NCBI GenBank assembly: GCA_009741485.1
Contig: CM019218.1
Location: forward strand, 27,626,101-27,690,100
Length of the DNA stretch: 64,000 bases
Origin: Malurus cyaneus samueli
Lineage: Eukaryota; Chordata; Aves; Passeriformes; Maluridae
Direction of reading: 5' to 3'
Shown piece after piece: positions 13,029 to 27,300 of this stretch. Made by a program: the position numbers and the translations under genes. The notes under the pieces were generated by a model, which had not been told where the DNA came from, searched no databases, and was given only the letters and a program-made list of their open reading frames with translations. Every line of letters begins with the position of its first letter. The first letter of the stretch is position 1.

Positions 13029-14040
13029 TGTGGGAGGAAGAGGTAAATCCGGAAGCAATTTTACTTTCCTGCAGTGTAAACTAATGGCAGCATCTGCCCT
13101 GAACTTCAGCTGAACTCCTGCTGCCCGCCTTATGCTACTGCTGCTTTACACAAACATATCAAGAGTTTCTGTTTTGCTTCAGACCTCTGTTGTGATCAGC
13201 CAAAAAAGACAGACACAACCCACTCATTATCAGCAGTTCTGTCTCTGTCAAACAGCTAGTTTCGAGATACTCATAATCTTTCTTCCTTCCGGATGGCTTC
13301 TTCAGGCATTCTAAACAAAGACAAAAATGCAGAGTCTCAAAGGTGGAGCTTTCAGTTCTTCTCCCTGTGACAAAGTCACCTATAAAATTGAGTGCTTTTG
13401 TGAATTCACTATGTGCTAGTGATGTGACTAAAACACCTACAGTGATGTGGAGATTTGGTGAAGACTGTTTTTTGGGGGCTTAAACCAATATAATGCAATG
13501 CTGATGAAGCCCAAGTGGTAAGAGAGAATCATGGCTGTTACACTAAATAGCCAGATTTTGAGAGAATGATTGGTATGTTCTGTCACTGAAAAATCAACAA
13601 TGGAATCCCAAGTTAACCGTTAAAAAATAAACCAAGTTAGGGGATTTTGAGAGGGGGTGAAAGTGAAGAACACATGTTTTCTTGTATTAGCCTGTGAAGT
13701 TTGGGGGTAGTTTTGCGGGAGGTTTAATAAGTATTTTAATGACTCAGAAATAACTTGTGTTTTGTCTTTTTTGTTCCCTTACCCCCAGGGAATCTGTACC
13801 TAGGAATTTTTTGTCTTATCTGACTAAGGAAGGAATCTGTCTTGACTCCTATAGGTATTGTAGCAACTTTCTGTCACAGTGAAGTCCAAAAGAATAATGT
13901 GCAAGAGTTCTCTATGTGAGTTATTTCTGAAGTTTACCATCCTGGTGTTGAAGAAGAGGAATTAAAAAACGGATAAATGTGCTTCATACTGGATCAGTTC
14001 CATGAAACAAATAAAGCACACAAATGGACAGAAGTTTCCT
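13029..14040 (+). other. CDIN1: CDIN1 3' untranslated region (extent inferred)
   Basis: The sequence after the TGA has no coding signal. Canonical AATAAA hexamers occur at 13626-13631, 14010-14015 and 14819-14824. The second is followed within about 25-65 bases by a GT/T-rich stretch (GTGTACTTGTTTTC, then TTGTTTTTCTCTTG), which makes it the best-supported cleavage site, near 14035. The first has a weaker downstream TTTTCTTGTATT. The third would extend the UTR to about 1.8 kb. Which site is used cannot be decided from sequence. Confidence 0.55.
14010..14015 (+). terminator. CDIN1: Best candidate CDIN1 poly(A) signal (AATAAA)
   Basis: A canonical hexamer 982 bases after the CDIN1 stop, followed by GT- and T-rich elements at about 14040-14077 that would serve as the downstream element. 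Alternatives are at 13626-13631 and 14819-14824. Confidence 0.5.
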
Positions 14041-17000
14041 GTGTACTTGTTTTCTTACTTGTTTTTCTCTTGTTAGAACAAAGATCAGAAGTTCATTGAG
14101 GTGGACGTTAGCCTTTCTTGAAGTTCTGAGTTCAGTCCCTTCTTTTTCCATTCATATCATCGCTCAGAAGGCCGGGATTGTGTACACAATCCTGAGAGGT
14201 TTGTGCTCTCGGACATTTTAGCAGCATATTAGGCTTCACATACTTCAATACACTTTTCTTGCCAACTGGTGTTCAGGGAAGGACAAAATATTTGAAGAGA
14301 GATTTGCATGTATGCTCATCATGTTCAGATTTTCTAAGAAGAAGAGCTATGGATTCTGTTGTAGAATTCAAGGTGTGATAGCAGTCTCCCTAAAGCACAA
14401 GTTGATGAGCTTTTCCAGAAAGAAAGGGTCTCTAAAACATTGCAGTGCATATCCATCACGTTTTTTAGTTGAGGTGATACTTTGTCTGCCTGTATGATCT
14501 CAAAAATCATGTGCAGACTTTTTTGTCTTGCCTTGAGTTCAAAGGATATTAATCCTATTCAGGAGTTTTTCAGCTGTAGTTTTCAGATGCTTAGACAGTA
14601 TTTTTATTTTTAATTTTTAGTTCTCACCTTAACACTTTCTCGTGAGTTTCAGACAGGAATTTATAATTTTGACTAATCTTTCATTTGCAAGAAAAAAAGT
14701 CTTCAATCTACTAGTACCCTGTCCCTTGCTGCAGAGATAAGCTAGTATAGCTCCACTATAGTGAGTTATTGTTGTACATTTTCCTGGGTTTGAGTGTGTT
14801 ACAGTGAAGAGATTTATTAATAAAAGCCTGTAACTCATTTATGTTCAACTATTTAAGGTATTGTGCCGAGCTTATTTTACCTGACTAGCTTTAAGGATCT
14901 GCCCATAAAGATACACATAACCAATCTGTGAATGTATCTGCCTTCTACACACAAGCTGCATTTGAGGTATTACTCCCCTTGGGACTTTTCACTATGGTTT
15001 AGGTTAGTGGAATGTGTAAAATCAAGTAGAGAATAAAAAAGGAAGAAATTATCATAGTAGAAAATTCAGAAGTAATGGTTGTCTTAGTGAAATGGGTTCT
15101 AAAGGCACACAAAATTTTAGCTACTGCCTATGCTTTCTTTTGTATGAAATCATTTAAAACAGCTTTTACATGATACACTAATGCTGCATTTTCTTTTTGA
15201 ATAAATTAAATTTATCTGCACAGATGTTGAAAATTCTCCTAACCTCCATCAAAGCTTTGCTTTATTTGTTTTTGCATTAAACAAATTTATGTGGAAACAC
15301 ACAGATAAATCAGGTTAGGCTGATATTTGTTTATTTATTCCTCTACCTAGTGCTGTGATATAACAGGTTGGAAAGCGATACAGCTCTCTTTAATCAGAGC
15401 TTTGAATTCATTTTGTATAGTGCCCACTTTAACAATCTTCATATTAGAATGAGGATGAAATTAGCCACAGAAGTCTATATACTGTATTAATTTCATTGCA
15501 TGTTATCAAAAAAGTTGTGCCACTAAAAAACTATCTTGTGTCACTGTTTTAAATGCTGAAAGCAAAACAAAAAAAAAACATAGGACTGTGTTGTTATTAC
15601 TACTTGTATACTGCAAAAGAACCCCTCATTTGCGTATTTTCTGTTTATCAGATGTAAACATCAGCTTTTATAAAGAGGAGGCACTGCTGTTTGTGGGTTT
15701 TTTTCTTGGATTTGTTTTCTTAAACAATGTTGTGGCTATTAGAACCTTAGCACTAAAGCCAAATTCAGTTTTATGGAGTATTCTGTAGAGTGTGCTAATG
15801 AATTACGCCAAGCCAGAAAACAGAAGTGAACATAAAACTGAATGATGTGCTCATTGGCATATACAGATTTGCAAGCATCTGCTCTTTAAACCACTGTTAT
15901 AAGGCCTGCTCTGAGTTTCAGGAATTGATGTAATTGTATTGAGCAGGGAAGTAAAACTTCCTTGAATAGGGGGAACAACACAACGGTAGGTGACACACGC
16001 TAGTATAGTAAGAAAACAAAGGCTTTACCATTGGTATTTTATGGGGATAAATTGTTAGTATTAGTTTCATAATCTTGCCCTAAAGACAGCTCAAAGCAGA
16101 AGAACTTTTGTCTAAAGCTGAAGAAAGGGGACCAAAGATCTTATTGTGCTTACCTCGTTACGTTGATAGTTCTGGTAGTTCATGCATAGTTTTCATTCTG
16201 TTGTATTTGCTCAATTGGAAAGTCATTCTTTCCTAATATTGGCTTTTGAATCTCTCCACCATCTAGACTACTGCAATTACTATTCATGCCTCGTTCCATT
16301 TGACACTCAATCCTCCCCTTTTAATTTTCCATCTTATTTTAACCATTTCACATCTGTTTACTCAGTATCCTCCCACTTGTTCATGTGTCCTGTTTGAAAA
16401 GTTTGTCCCATGTTTCCTACTGCCTGCTTCTGTTTCTGTTATAACATCTGAAGAGTTCTGTTTCTGTATGCATTTGGACTGGCCAACCACCTAAAGCAAT
16501 TTTGCTCTTACTCTTAATTTAAATAGCAGCTCTAGATTCCAGGGAAACTGTCCTGAAATTTTCACATGGTTTTGTAATGGAGAACCATTGTGATGCTTCT
16601 CTTCATTCTTTTGGTATGAAGCACAGGTCATTTCTACAGGCTGAGAGTGTTCACCAAACAGAACACTAGTGCAGAATAATCACGCACTCCTCTATTGAGG
16701 GTATAGTTGTACAAAGGATTAAGCTATTAGTTGTCTGAGTTACAAGAAAACAGACATAGCAATATTAGGAATTCAGCTGTTAAAGCATCTCTTTCATTAA
16801 GGAGCCTTGCTTTCTGTGAGTTCATGCCTTGTTTGTGCAGGACTTCTCCAAGGAAATCTGTTGGAGTTTAAGGTTTAGCTTTTCTCCTGTGCCAAGATCT
16901 ACTTGGTTCAGATTGGAAAAGATGGCTATCTCCCCATTTCCACATCATGGTAAACGTGCCAAAAGCTTGTACATCCTACAGGTTGTTGTTATTTACCAGA

Positions 17001-18032
17001 GTTGATAATTCCTCAAGGGTCAAGAAAAAGTACACAGAATTTAACTTGATTCTTGGTGATGTTTCATCTGATGTAGTCTTACTATTTAGATAGCTTCTTC
17101 TGAAGGGATCTTCTACTTAAGAGTAGATGGTGAATACTGAGCTAGGGCAACGACTGTTAGAAACAAGAGTTTGTTATTTTGAGAATGAGATAAATTACAT
17201 TAGGAAAAATGCTGCTTAAATATTGATTTAATATTATAGAATAAAATGGGAGGCTGCCTGCAAAAAGAACAAAAATATTCATCCTATCATGTTATTCTAA
17301 GTCACAAAGGGCCATTTGTTGTGGATTTGCAGGTTATTCAGAAATAACCTTTTTATTACATTGACAAAAGAAGAAACCTCAAGGGTTTGCTCTTTACAGT
17401 GGTGTGATAGGAACCTAAAGTGTGCCTGTTGAAAAATGAACTAGCTAACAATGGGAGCTTGGCAGCAACTTCACCATTTATAGAGAAACCGTCTATCTAG
17501 TATGATCTGTATAAAATGGATCTCGCTTAGGTTAGGGAAAGGTCACAAGTTACACAAAGTTTGGATAGTCTAAATGCGTTACTCAAAACCAACTCTCCTG
17601 TGTATAGTAAATATTAATTGAACCTGTATTATTAAAAACATGCCAGGATTCAAAAGATTAAATAAGGAAGATGTAATTATGAGCTACATAATAAACAGAG
17701 CAGTTTTAGTTCCTCTTGTATTTTTCACTTTCCTGCTATTGTTTCATATATGGCTGTTACACAAAGAGCAGCTGAGGTCAGCTACTATAAATTATGGGTT
17801 TTCTACAATAGTAATCTACCAAAATTATTCCAGAGCTGGATCAAAGAGCTTCAAAAGACTTTTCAAAAACTTTTCCACATAATAAAAAGATTTTATTTTG
17901 CTGCCCTATTTTTATGAGGATTTCTTGGTTTAGTGTTGCATCTTGCAGTATTCAGCTACTTGCATTAATGTGATGATATTTGAACATACAAGATTTGCAT
18001 AATTTTTTTGCAGTCTCAAATAAGCATCGAGT

Positions 18033-18057
18033 AGTAAAGCTCTCTCAGTAAAGCTCT
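18033..18057. repeat. Direct repeat pair AGTAAAGCTCT
   Basis: Two exact copies of the 11-mer AGTAAAGCTCT lie at 18033-18043 and 18047-18057, separated by three bases. The pair is the first of three structured motifs within 370 bases of intergenic DNA. Confidence 0.9.
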
Positions 18058-18254
18058 TTTTAAGTACACTACCTGGTGCATTTTTCAGGCCAGGTTCTTA
18101 GATCAATTTTTTTTAATATTTGTTTATGTGTTTATTTAAGAAAACCAGCAAGATTTCAAGTAATTTGATATTTCTTCTGTTTCCAAGCATACAAATCATA
18201 TTTACAATGTTAACAGTTATAAAAATTGATAACAGTAGTTCTTAGTAGCTCTCA

Positions 18255-18288
18255 GCCGGCATCTTATGTCCCTACAGAAGATGCCAGC
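18255..18288. repeat. Hairpin-forming inverted repeat
   Basis: Two 15-base arms (18255-18269 and 18274-18288) flank a CCCT loop. The core GGCATCTT/AAGATGCC pairs perfectly and 13 of 15 positions pair overall. The pairing does not continue outward, so it is too short for a typical microRNA precursor. It could be a structured piece of a transcript or simply a DNA palindrome. Confidence 0.85.
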
Positions 18289-18365
18289 CTGCCCTCGCTC
18301 CTGGGCTTTTGCCTAATGTGAACAATCGCATGTCATCTGCACAGATCCATAGCTGTGGCACTGCG

Positions 18366-18395
18366 ATGTCAATGCAAAATGAAATGTCAATGCAA
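18366..18395. repeat. Direct repeat pair ATGTCAATGCAA
   Basis: Exact 12-mers lie at 18366-18377 and 18384-18395, with starts 18 bases apart. Each contains an ATGCAA half-octamer-like core, so the arrangement could be paired POU or C/EBP-type sites. The function is unknown. Confidence 0.9.
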
Positions 18396-21300
18396 GCGTA
18401 TGGAGATGAGGTAACAGTATTGAAACCATGTCAGTGCATATCTACAGAGACCACGTTACTCTGTCAGTGTGATTTTAGGAAGATCACTTTGAAATGTTAA
18501 AATGAAATGAAACTAAGTCAATTAGGTAATAACAATTGAGGTTCAGGGATTAATTGAGGGCCTAAGGTGAAGCCAGTGGCCATTAACCCTGGCTAGTTAT
18601 TAATTTTAGAGAAATAGAGATATATCCTTGGCTAAGGTTATTGTCATTATTAGAGAGTTGGGAGGGTTTTTTTCCCTATATTGTGTAAATACTTTTTTGC
18701 TGTTGCTTTTGATAGTTATACACGAAGTGTGGTGTTAAAGGGCAGTAAAAGGCATATTAATGAAGTTAAGGTTTTTTAGAAACCACTTCTATTTTGTACA
18801 GACATTTAACAGATTTACATTCCTGCCCAGCTGTCTGTAAACAGACAGATTTACTATAATGCATTTACCTCTGAGAACTTGTCAAAGGAGAATTATATGA
18901 ACATGGAAAAGTGTTCGTTTACACAGCAACAACTATTTGCATGGCCCAAGCATTCATTGCTAACTCAGAACAGACATATAAACTGGTCAAACAATAACAA
19001 TATTAAATAATTATTTTTGAAAATACCTAAACAAGCACCAAGTCGAGGTTATAATATTTATGCTAATTCAAGATTTCAGAGTATATGTTTGTAGCATTAG
19101 GACTCAAATGTGTGATATATTATTATTCCATAATGTCAATGAGAGATGATTGCTGAGAGCAGTGACTCAAGTATTTCAGTGTGCTATGCAAACACATGAA
19201 ATCTGTCTGGGTCTCTGTCCTAAGGAGAGAAGTCAGGACACTAGATCAAAGGAATACAATTGGATTTTTTTCAATATTTATTTATATAAATTCATTTGTA
19301 TTTTTATATTATTATGTTTATTTACATATAAATATACCAAATATACACAAATACTATTTTTGTTACTTATAGGTACCAACTACGCCTTCTCTTATAGAAG
19401 TTCCTGATAGATATTTGCTCTGTGTCGGTGTGTTGATGGAGGTCTTCCGGAAAGCACAGTAAATCAACATTTATTCCTGTTGTAGAAGGTGGTATTCCAT
19501 GCTGTTGTGAGAGCAATGAGACATTTCTGCAAGTTGACAAGTGACAGTGATGTTGAGAGAGCGTGACACGGGAGAGGGGATGAGCTGTACCTGGAGGAGT
19601 CCAGGCCCGCCCTGCTGAGAGCCAGCAGCTTTTAGAACCTGACCTGGGCATATTGAGGTTTCTGTCTTCAATGTGAAGCTGCGGTGTTGTGGTCTCACCT
19701 CCCAAAGTGCCTCAGGGGTGCTAAGAAAATTTCTGAAAGGTCTTTGAAACTCCTAGTAGAAGAGTACTGTGAAAATGAAAGCTTTATTACCAGAAAACAT
19801 TTTCCATTACAAATGGATGTATTGGATTTTTTTTTTTAATTTGCTTTTGCTTCTCCTTAGTGAGTATTCATGCCACACTCCATTTTATATTCTGCCTCTG
19901 CATGATAGCTCCATAATGAGTGGAAAAACATAAAAATTAGTTTGATCAGTTTATTTCCATACACACTTTAAGCAGCCTTATTTTAATATGTTTGGCACTG
20001 CATTACATACTGATGGTAAAATACATTTAGAAAAAATAATCTGCGTACACATAATAAAAAAAAAATGTAGGCACAGTTGATTCTCAAGACACACCGTTTC
20101 ATCCTTCCTCTGAGGCATGACTGTCTACACAGATCAGCTTAAATGTCTGTCTAATCTGTTCTTCAAAAACTGCAATGATGGAGATGCTTAGAAAGATTAT
20201 GGGAATCCATTCTCCTACCCATTTTTATTTAGTTGGAAAGATTTTCCAATGTCTTACCTAAATCTTTTTTTTTGCTGTAATAAGCCTGTTACATCTCGTC
20301 CAATTATAAATGCATATGGAGAGTAAATCTGGTGTCTGGTTTTTTTTTCTGACCTTTTCTGTATTTGAATATTGTTTGCTAAATGAAACACCACAAACTC
20401 TTCCAACATTTTTTCACAGAAAGTTTTTAATGTTATGATTATATTTGTTGCTCTACATGTGTCCTGTATTCTAGAAACCCAGTATGTACAAGATTCCTGC
20501 AAATATGTTCCTTCAGTGACAAGTTGGTGTCTTCCATTTATGCTGGACCCTTTATAATTAAAAAATGCCCCCATCCAGATTCATCACAAGTCCATCATTT
20601 TTTCATCCTACTATTCTTTTCCTACTTTCATGTACTACTTGCTAGTGTATGTTTCATTTTAACTTGCTGACTTCAAACTACTTCTGTGTTCTGTTTAGTT
20701 TGAATTCTAATCTCACCCTTTGGAAATAAATGCTTCATGGGATTCACAAAGTTTTGAATGTATAATCTGAAGTCAATGAGTTAGAACATTCAGTGTTTCG
20801 TGATTATTACAGAGTTTGATGGTTAGCTGTCACCAATAAAATAAAGGCTAATGGGATATATCCATCATAGGAAACACCAGTCTTCATCGTCAGAAGACAT
20901 GTGGCTTACTGCTCAGTTTGTGAAATAAACATTTACTTAAACAAAATAAACAGTAGGAAAGAGTCTGCTAAAAGGAGCATGCAGAAGTAATAACTTTTTT
21001 TTGCTTGGGCGTACATTTACCATGAAGGTCCAAATTCCCAATTCTCAAGTTGTCTTGATCATCTTAGAAGTTTCTGTTACTACTAGCCCAGTTACTTGGC
21101 TGTACTGATGAGCTTGGAATGGCTTGCCAAGAAGTTGGAGGCCCCAGCTGACAGTAGTTTTCCTGTGCTTTCCTTTCATCCCAGCCTTTCTGTAAGGTTT
21201 GCTGAAGGAAGTCAGAGGGTAAGAGTTATTTGTGCTCCAGCAACCCACAGACCCTGGAAGTTCAGCAACTTTTCCTGGCATGGCAAGGAGATGTGTCGTA

Positions 21301-24300
21301 AGATACCAAGATAGTAAGTGTCATAGACTTACTTTTGTCTTCCATTTTCCTAATGCGTGCAATCCATTGGCTTGAAACAATCCTATCCATTCATGCCTTG
21401 CCTGTTTTATGCTCCTTGACCAGAGATAGATACCTTACTCATCGCTAATACTAGCTAAAGACAAAGAAGAAAATCAAGTAATAGTTGGGAAACAATGGGG
21501 AATTTTAATTACATCCCAGATGAGGTGTCTGTTAGCTGAAAAAGTGACATTGAAGATTATTTAGAGGGAAAATATTTATTGCTTGTTATAGGGTGTAATT
21601 TGCAGTCTCCCTATTCTCATTTTACAAACTGCAGACCTTTCTCCTTCATTCTTCAGTTACTCAGGCATAAGAACTTAGATAAACTGGTCAGAGCTCTGCC
21701 ATGAGGGCTCAGAAGCAAACTCAGTTGGATTTTTCTCATACTTACCCATCTCTGCCCCAGGTATGCCAGGGGCAATGAGTCTGCTGATAGTTTTCTTCTT
21801 ATCTTACCCAGCATCACTCCATTGCTAGACTAGATCAGAGGCAGTCATTTACTGGCATCTGTGTTCAGCAGCATCATACTGATAGCTGAGCATTTACTGT
21901 TATTCTTCCACAGGGACTGGATTTCATTCAGCCTTATTGGTCTTAGACTGAAGTCTTGGCATGTTAGCAAGTTATGTTTTCTGAAGTAGGGAAGGTGATA
22001 AGGTCCCATTCCTACTTTCTGGGACATCTCTTTAAAAGTTACAGTGACTTTTGCTAATACTGACACAATGTCCATTTTGAGCTGTACATGCTATGGCACA
22101 AGGAGGGTGAGAGCCAGTACAGTGAGCACAAAGTAGAAAAGTTCTTGTGCTAAAACAATGCGTTCAGAATTGCTTTATTTTTCTCACTAATGAAACTGCT
22201 TCACATTCACCCTATAAGCTTTTTATCTCAATTTATTTTTGTGTGTTAATAGCACTTTGTTTCTAATTCTATTTTCTTTTAAAAGCTGTTCTGTGTGAGC
22301 CTTCTTGTTATCTTTTGTATGTTCTTCCTTCCAATACTGCTCGTGTCTGTGTTTCTTCTTCCAGAATTGCACAAAGCTCTGCTTGCTCCAGAGCCATCCT
22401 GCAGCCCCTGAAGGATGACAGAGGTAAAGTTGTTACCAGAGTTAGGTGACAGCTGCTCTTTGCCCAGTCCTGGTGTGGCAGGTGCCTGCTTTGGCAGACA
22501 CTCTCGAGATGCCCCACCTTGTTGAGTCAGTACACAGGTGTCCTGTAACCCATGGAAAGTTTCTTCTGCTACATTGCATTCAATAAAAGGAATCTTCAAT
22601 CAAAAGTCACTTTGTTCTCCCAGCATATTCTAGTAGTTGTTTCTATAAAACTCACTTTTTTTTTTCTAGTTTCCAGTTTCACTTATGAAGTTTTCTATTA
22701 TTCTTTCCTTTATGCAGGTTTCACTCTTTTCTCTTATCTGATTCAATTTGCTAAACTTCCCCTATTCCCTTTGCATGTGTTTTTAATCTACGATTTAGAA
22801 AAATTGTATTCTTAGGGGCATAGTAGCCACCATGTTTACAACAGTGAGACATCAAAACTCTCATGCACACAAGTTATATCTTTAAATATGTTAGCTGGTG
22901 AAATGCATTACTGTGCTTCCCACTGATCCATTAGCAATGTGAGAACACAACTTCCTCTGTCTATTTAGCCCTTGGATGGCAAGCCCGTAAGTGATGGCTT
23001 CCTGGTTTATAAATACTAAAAGCTAAACAGCAAACCATTTTCTGATTTCTTGGCCTCCATTTCCTTCAAAGATATCAAGAAGTGTTTTCCTGAATTCTTT
23101 GGCAAGGCGTATTCAATGTGAATCAGGAGCAAAGGAAAACAAAGGGCCTATCATAAGGATGAAATCCCAGGTTTGAATTTAATCCTTGACAGTCCTGGGA
23201 CAGAAGAACCAAACTGTACCTATTGGTTTTGATCAGTGTAGTGGGTTTTATTATCAGACTACAGAACTGAGTCAGCAATAGGATTAGTCTTGACCTGGCT
23301 TAAGGTCTAAAAGTAGTTTTGCATATTCGCTTTGTCTGCAGATGTACTCTTGATTTCTCACTGTCTCTCTCCTCGTCACTGCAGTGCTTTCAGCTCCACA
23401 GGTCCAGATTGAGAGGCAGCTTGTGAGACTGGTATACTTTGCTAAATGCATTCATTTGCCAGTGTGCTGAAATGAAGATATTTTTATATAATTGTTTCAT
23501 TATCTGGTTTGTTTAATCTTTCCACGTGGTTCTCACTTTGGAAAGTTCCATTAACTCACACAACTGGAATAAAACCTTTGTCAGAAACACCTTCAATTTG
23601 GTTTCCTTCCTCAAGTTGTGGAGCCAGGTCTCCTTCTGTGCTGTAAATCATTATTTCTTTGGTGACTTACAAAATATTTATGCATTTTCTGATCTACAAT
23701 TATTAAAGCTCTGGTGATGCAACATAAAAGTCAATGCTTGAAGAAGGACCAGAGAGCCAATAGATTTCTCTGCTTTGTGTATGGCCTCTGCCAGAAATAC
23801 TGAGAGAGATATAAGAAGAATATTGGCAAGTTTGAGATGCATCTGAGTGGCACAAATCATGTGTCTTGAGTCATTGAACCATATCAAAACATAAATCTCA
23901 TCAGATCACAAAAATGCTGAAATTTCCAAGGGAATGAATGTGTGCTGGTGCTAGACAATAAGTGAACCACAGAGCAGCCATTCTTCCCTGTTTGTAAACG
24001 TCCAGCAAAACAAGCTGCATCTCCATGGACTGAGCATGGCTGAGCCAGCCCAGGGCCGAAAGGAAATGCATCTATCTCATAATGCATTTTGTCAAGCCAT
24101 CTCCATTGCTCACTCCTCCTTACAATGAACTGACCACCTAAGCTCCATCTTAGAAATTCCAGGACAAACATTTGATGAATACAACTATAATGAAATAGCA
24201 GTGCAATGTTGTTTTACTTCCCTTGTGCCCAAAACATCAACTGTGCCATTTGAAAGATGTCAAGAGTGATTTTTTTTTTTTTGTTTTTTTTGCTTGACTG

Positions 24301-27300
24301 TTCTTTGTTGTGGGTGGCGAATAAATTCACAATTACAGCGAAGGCAAGAGAGAAGAAAAATAAAACATTTCAATAAAGAAAATGTAAAAATGTCCAGGAA
24401 CACTAGGAGGCCCAGACAGGCAAAAGTGAGAGGCCTGGTAATTTAATAAGAAAGTCTGGTTACGTGATACCCCCAAATTCAAAAGGCTATCATCTGTTGC
24501 ACAGTCTGAATATGTTGGATTTACATCCCAAAGGTGGCAGGAGAGCTTCTAGCCTGAGATGTAAAGTAGGAAGATGAGAATTGGTCTGCCAGAACTTGTA
24601 GTGGACTGTCTATTAGAGATGACTTTTCTTCTCGTGAAATTAGCAGATTTGTCACAGAAATAGTACAGGCAGAATGAGTTCAGAAACCTCTGTACTGCAC
24701 CATGAGATATCTCTTTAAAGGGCCTGGTGTCTTTCTGGCTGAGCAGGTGGCCAGACAAAGAGCCCAGTGAGCATACACACTTTGAAGTCTCTTGGAGCAG
24801 ACTCCATGTGATAAGACAGGAAGGAATGACAGCACACAAAAGCAGACCAGTGCAATTCTAAAAATAATTGCTAATATTATAGCAATACTAAAAACTTGGA
24901 TTAGGACCTGACCTCAAATGAGACTTGGATTCTTCCAGATATACAAATCCCTTGCTAAGAAGTTCCAGTTCAAAACATCTGTTCTGCTAGAATTGTGTAA
25001 GGGTTTGTGAACTTTTCTTCCGGGAAAGCTAATCTAACAATACTTGTAAGAATTTAGTTTTCCCACTGCTCCTCTGACACAGGTAAACCAAGACATCAAA
25101 ATTAAGTTTATTACCAAATAGTGCACTAGAAAAAAAACCACAATGGACAGTACCTCAGCTTCTGAGTTGCATGTTCATCTGTACTTCTATACTACAACAT
25201 CCTGCTTTCTTTTTGTTTAAAATTTTTTGGGGATTGGGTTTTTTGGTTGGTTTGTTTCCCACATAAAGTTCAAAGGCAATCTCATGCTGCTCAAAGCAAA
25301 ATATTTGCAGTGTGCTTTAGTTCTTGTGCATTCTGACCAAACGCAAAGTGAAGTTGCTATATACTGAACATGAAGAGGATTTTGCAAATAAGTCAGCCCT
25401 TATTGTAGTTTCAGTTGCCCCATGAAATTCAGTGCTGCTAGCAGCAGAAATTAGCAGCTTCAATGTTTTAGGCTTATCTCAGCTCTGGAAAGTCTTACAC
25501 ATAGCTCTTAGAAGTCATTTATCCCTACCACTGATGTTCAGGGGAGGATATTGACCACTTAATTTCGAAAGACAGGAACTACAGTTTCTAAGCACTCTTG
25601 ACAATCCATTTACTACAACCTACAAGAGATACCTTGTTGCCAGATCTTCCAAGAGATGAATTAAGAAATCATGAGTGGGATTTTGCTAGTGCAATCAGCA
25701 ACAACTTAACTCATTGCCTCTGGGCATCACTTGCCAATTATTTCAGAGGAATCTAAGTTAGCTCAGTTGCCAAATGCTCTTGAAAATCCCTGTTCAGCTT
25801 TATAAGACTTCAGTTTGAAATGAAATGCAGCTGTATTTTTATTTACTTTTATCATAGACACAGTTACATGGATGCTTTCAATCAAGAAGAAGCAACTCAG
25901 TTGTATATCTGATTTTTTTCCAGGATAAAGCTGATTTATTTTTTTTTAAATCCAAACTGTTATTTAGCAGGAGATGTAGTAGATAGTAAGGCAGAATCCC
26001 AGTGGGATGTTTACTGTTAGCAGAGCATTTGGAGTGGTTCCCAACAGAAAGAGCTTTAGTCAGTGATGCATATTGGAACATAAAACAGGTTTTACCAACT
26101 CTGCAAAGCTACGAAGTCCATAGTATGAAATGCTGCTGAGCTGAGATGAGCACCAAGCAGATGCAGCAACCATGTGTCGTGCGGCTTAACTGTTCTGAGC
26201 AAAGACATTTTAAACTCTTATTTAGGGCCCCCAGCTCCCTGTGTCACTCAGTGAAGGAGCTACCACCTGAGAAGCCGCATTTTTAACCTCCTCCAGACTG
26301 AACAGCCACCTGAAGCTTGACACACTGACTGCAGCAGGAACAAGCTGGGGAGAACTGTTTGCAAGTTCTTTTTTCCCCCTGAACAGGAGTCTTTGCAAAG
26401 GACAGAGTGGTGTCTCCACCTACTTAATATCCAAAGTCTTAAATGTTAATGCCTACAAATGCTTTCACAATAAACAAATGTAGAGAATTCCTCCAAAGGT
26501 GCAGAAGACACAGAGCCCTCTCTCGGTACTCTTTTATGGAAAGGTAGGTGGTTCCAGCCCCTTCTGGGGATCAGAAAAATACAAGTGGGAGTCCAAACCT
26601 GTGGGCACAGTTAACAGTCTCCACTCTGCTCTATTAGAGTCATTCCAATGCAGTAATAGCTTATGTTTCATGGGCCAGAAAGTGGGAACAAGAATGAGCA
26701 TCATAGTGCTATTTTGGATATGTCTTCAGTAATCTCAATCTGTCCTTCATAAAAGGGAGAAAATGAAATACATATTAATTCAGTTATCAAAATGCTATTG
26801 TATACGAGGGGGACCACAAGGGCTCATTCTCTTCCCATATGTGTTCTGTAAAGAAAAAAGTTGTTATCACTGCACTTCAAGTAGAGATTGATTGACTCAC
26901 CATATGTAGGTTTGCTTTTAGATTAACATGCACTTGAAACCCAGCAGAAAAGTTTCCCTAACTTCTGGATCCTAGGAAAAAAGCCAGAACAAGCTGACAA
27001 GGTGATGGTGGTACAACCAAGGTGATCCAGGCATGGGGAGCTGCAGAGCTTGAGGCTTGTGGGGAATTCTGGGCTCAGAATATGAGGCCTTGGTTTGTCC
27101 TGGGAAATGAAATGCTGGAGTTAGGATCTGTGGGAATGGTGTTCCAAGTTTAGGCATGTGAATTAATTCCTTTTGGATCTGACCTTCAAAATTAGAGTAG
27201 CAGCAACCCAAGATAAAAGCTAATAAACAGAGGACAAATAAGACTGGCTTCTTATCTCACTAGAATATAGAGAAACACTTCTTGCATGCTCAGCTACTTA

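Noticed and set aside
18255..18288. Hairpin as a microRNA precursor
   Set aside because: The stem is only 15 pairs with a 4-base loop and does not extend outward, shorter than a Drosha/Dicer substrate.
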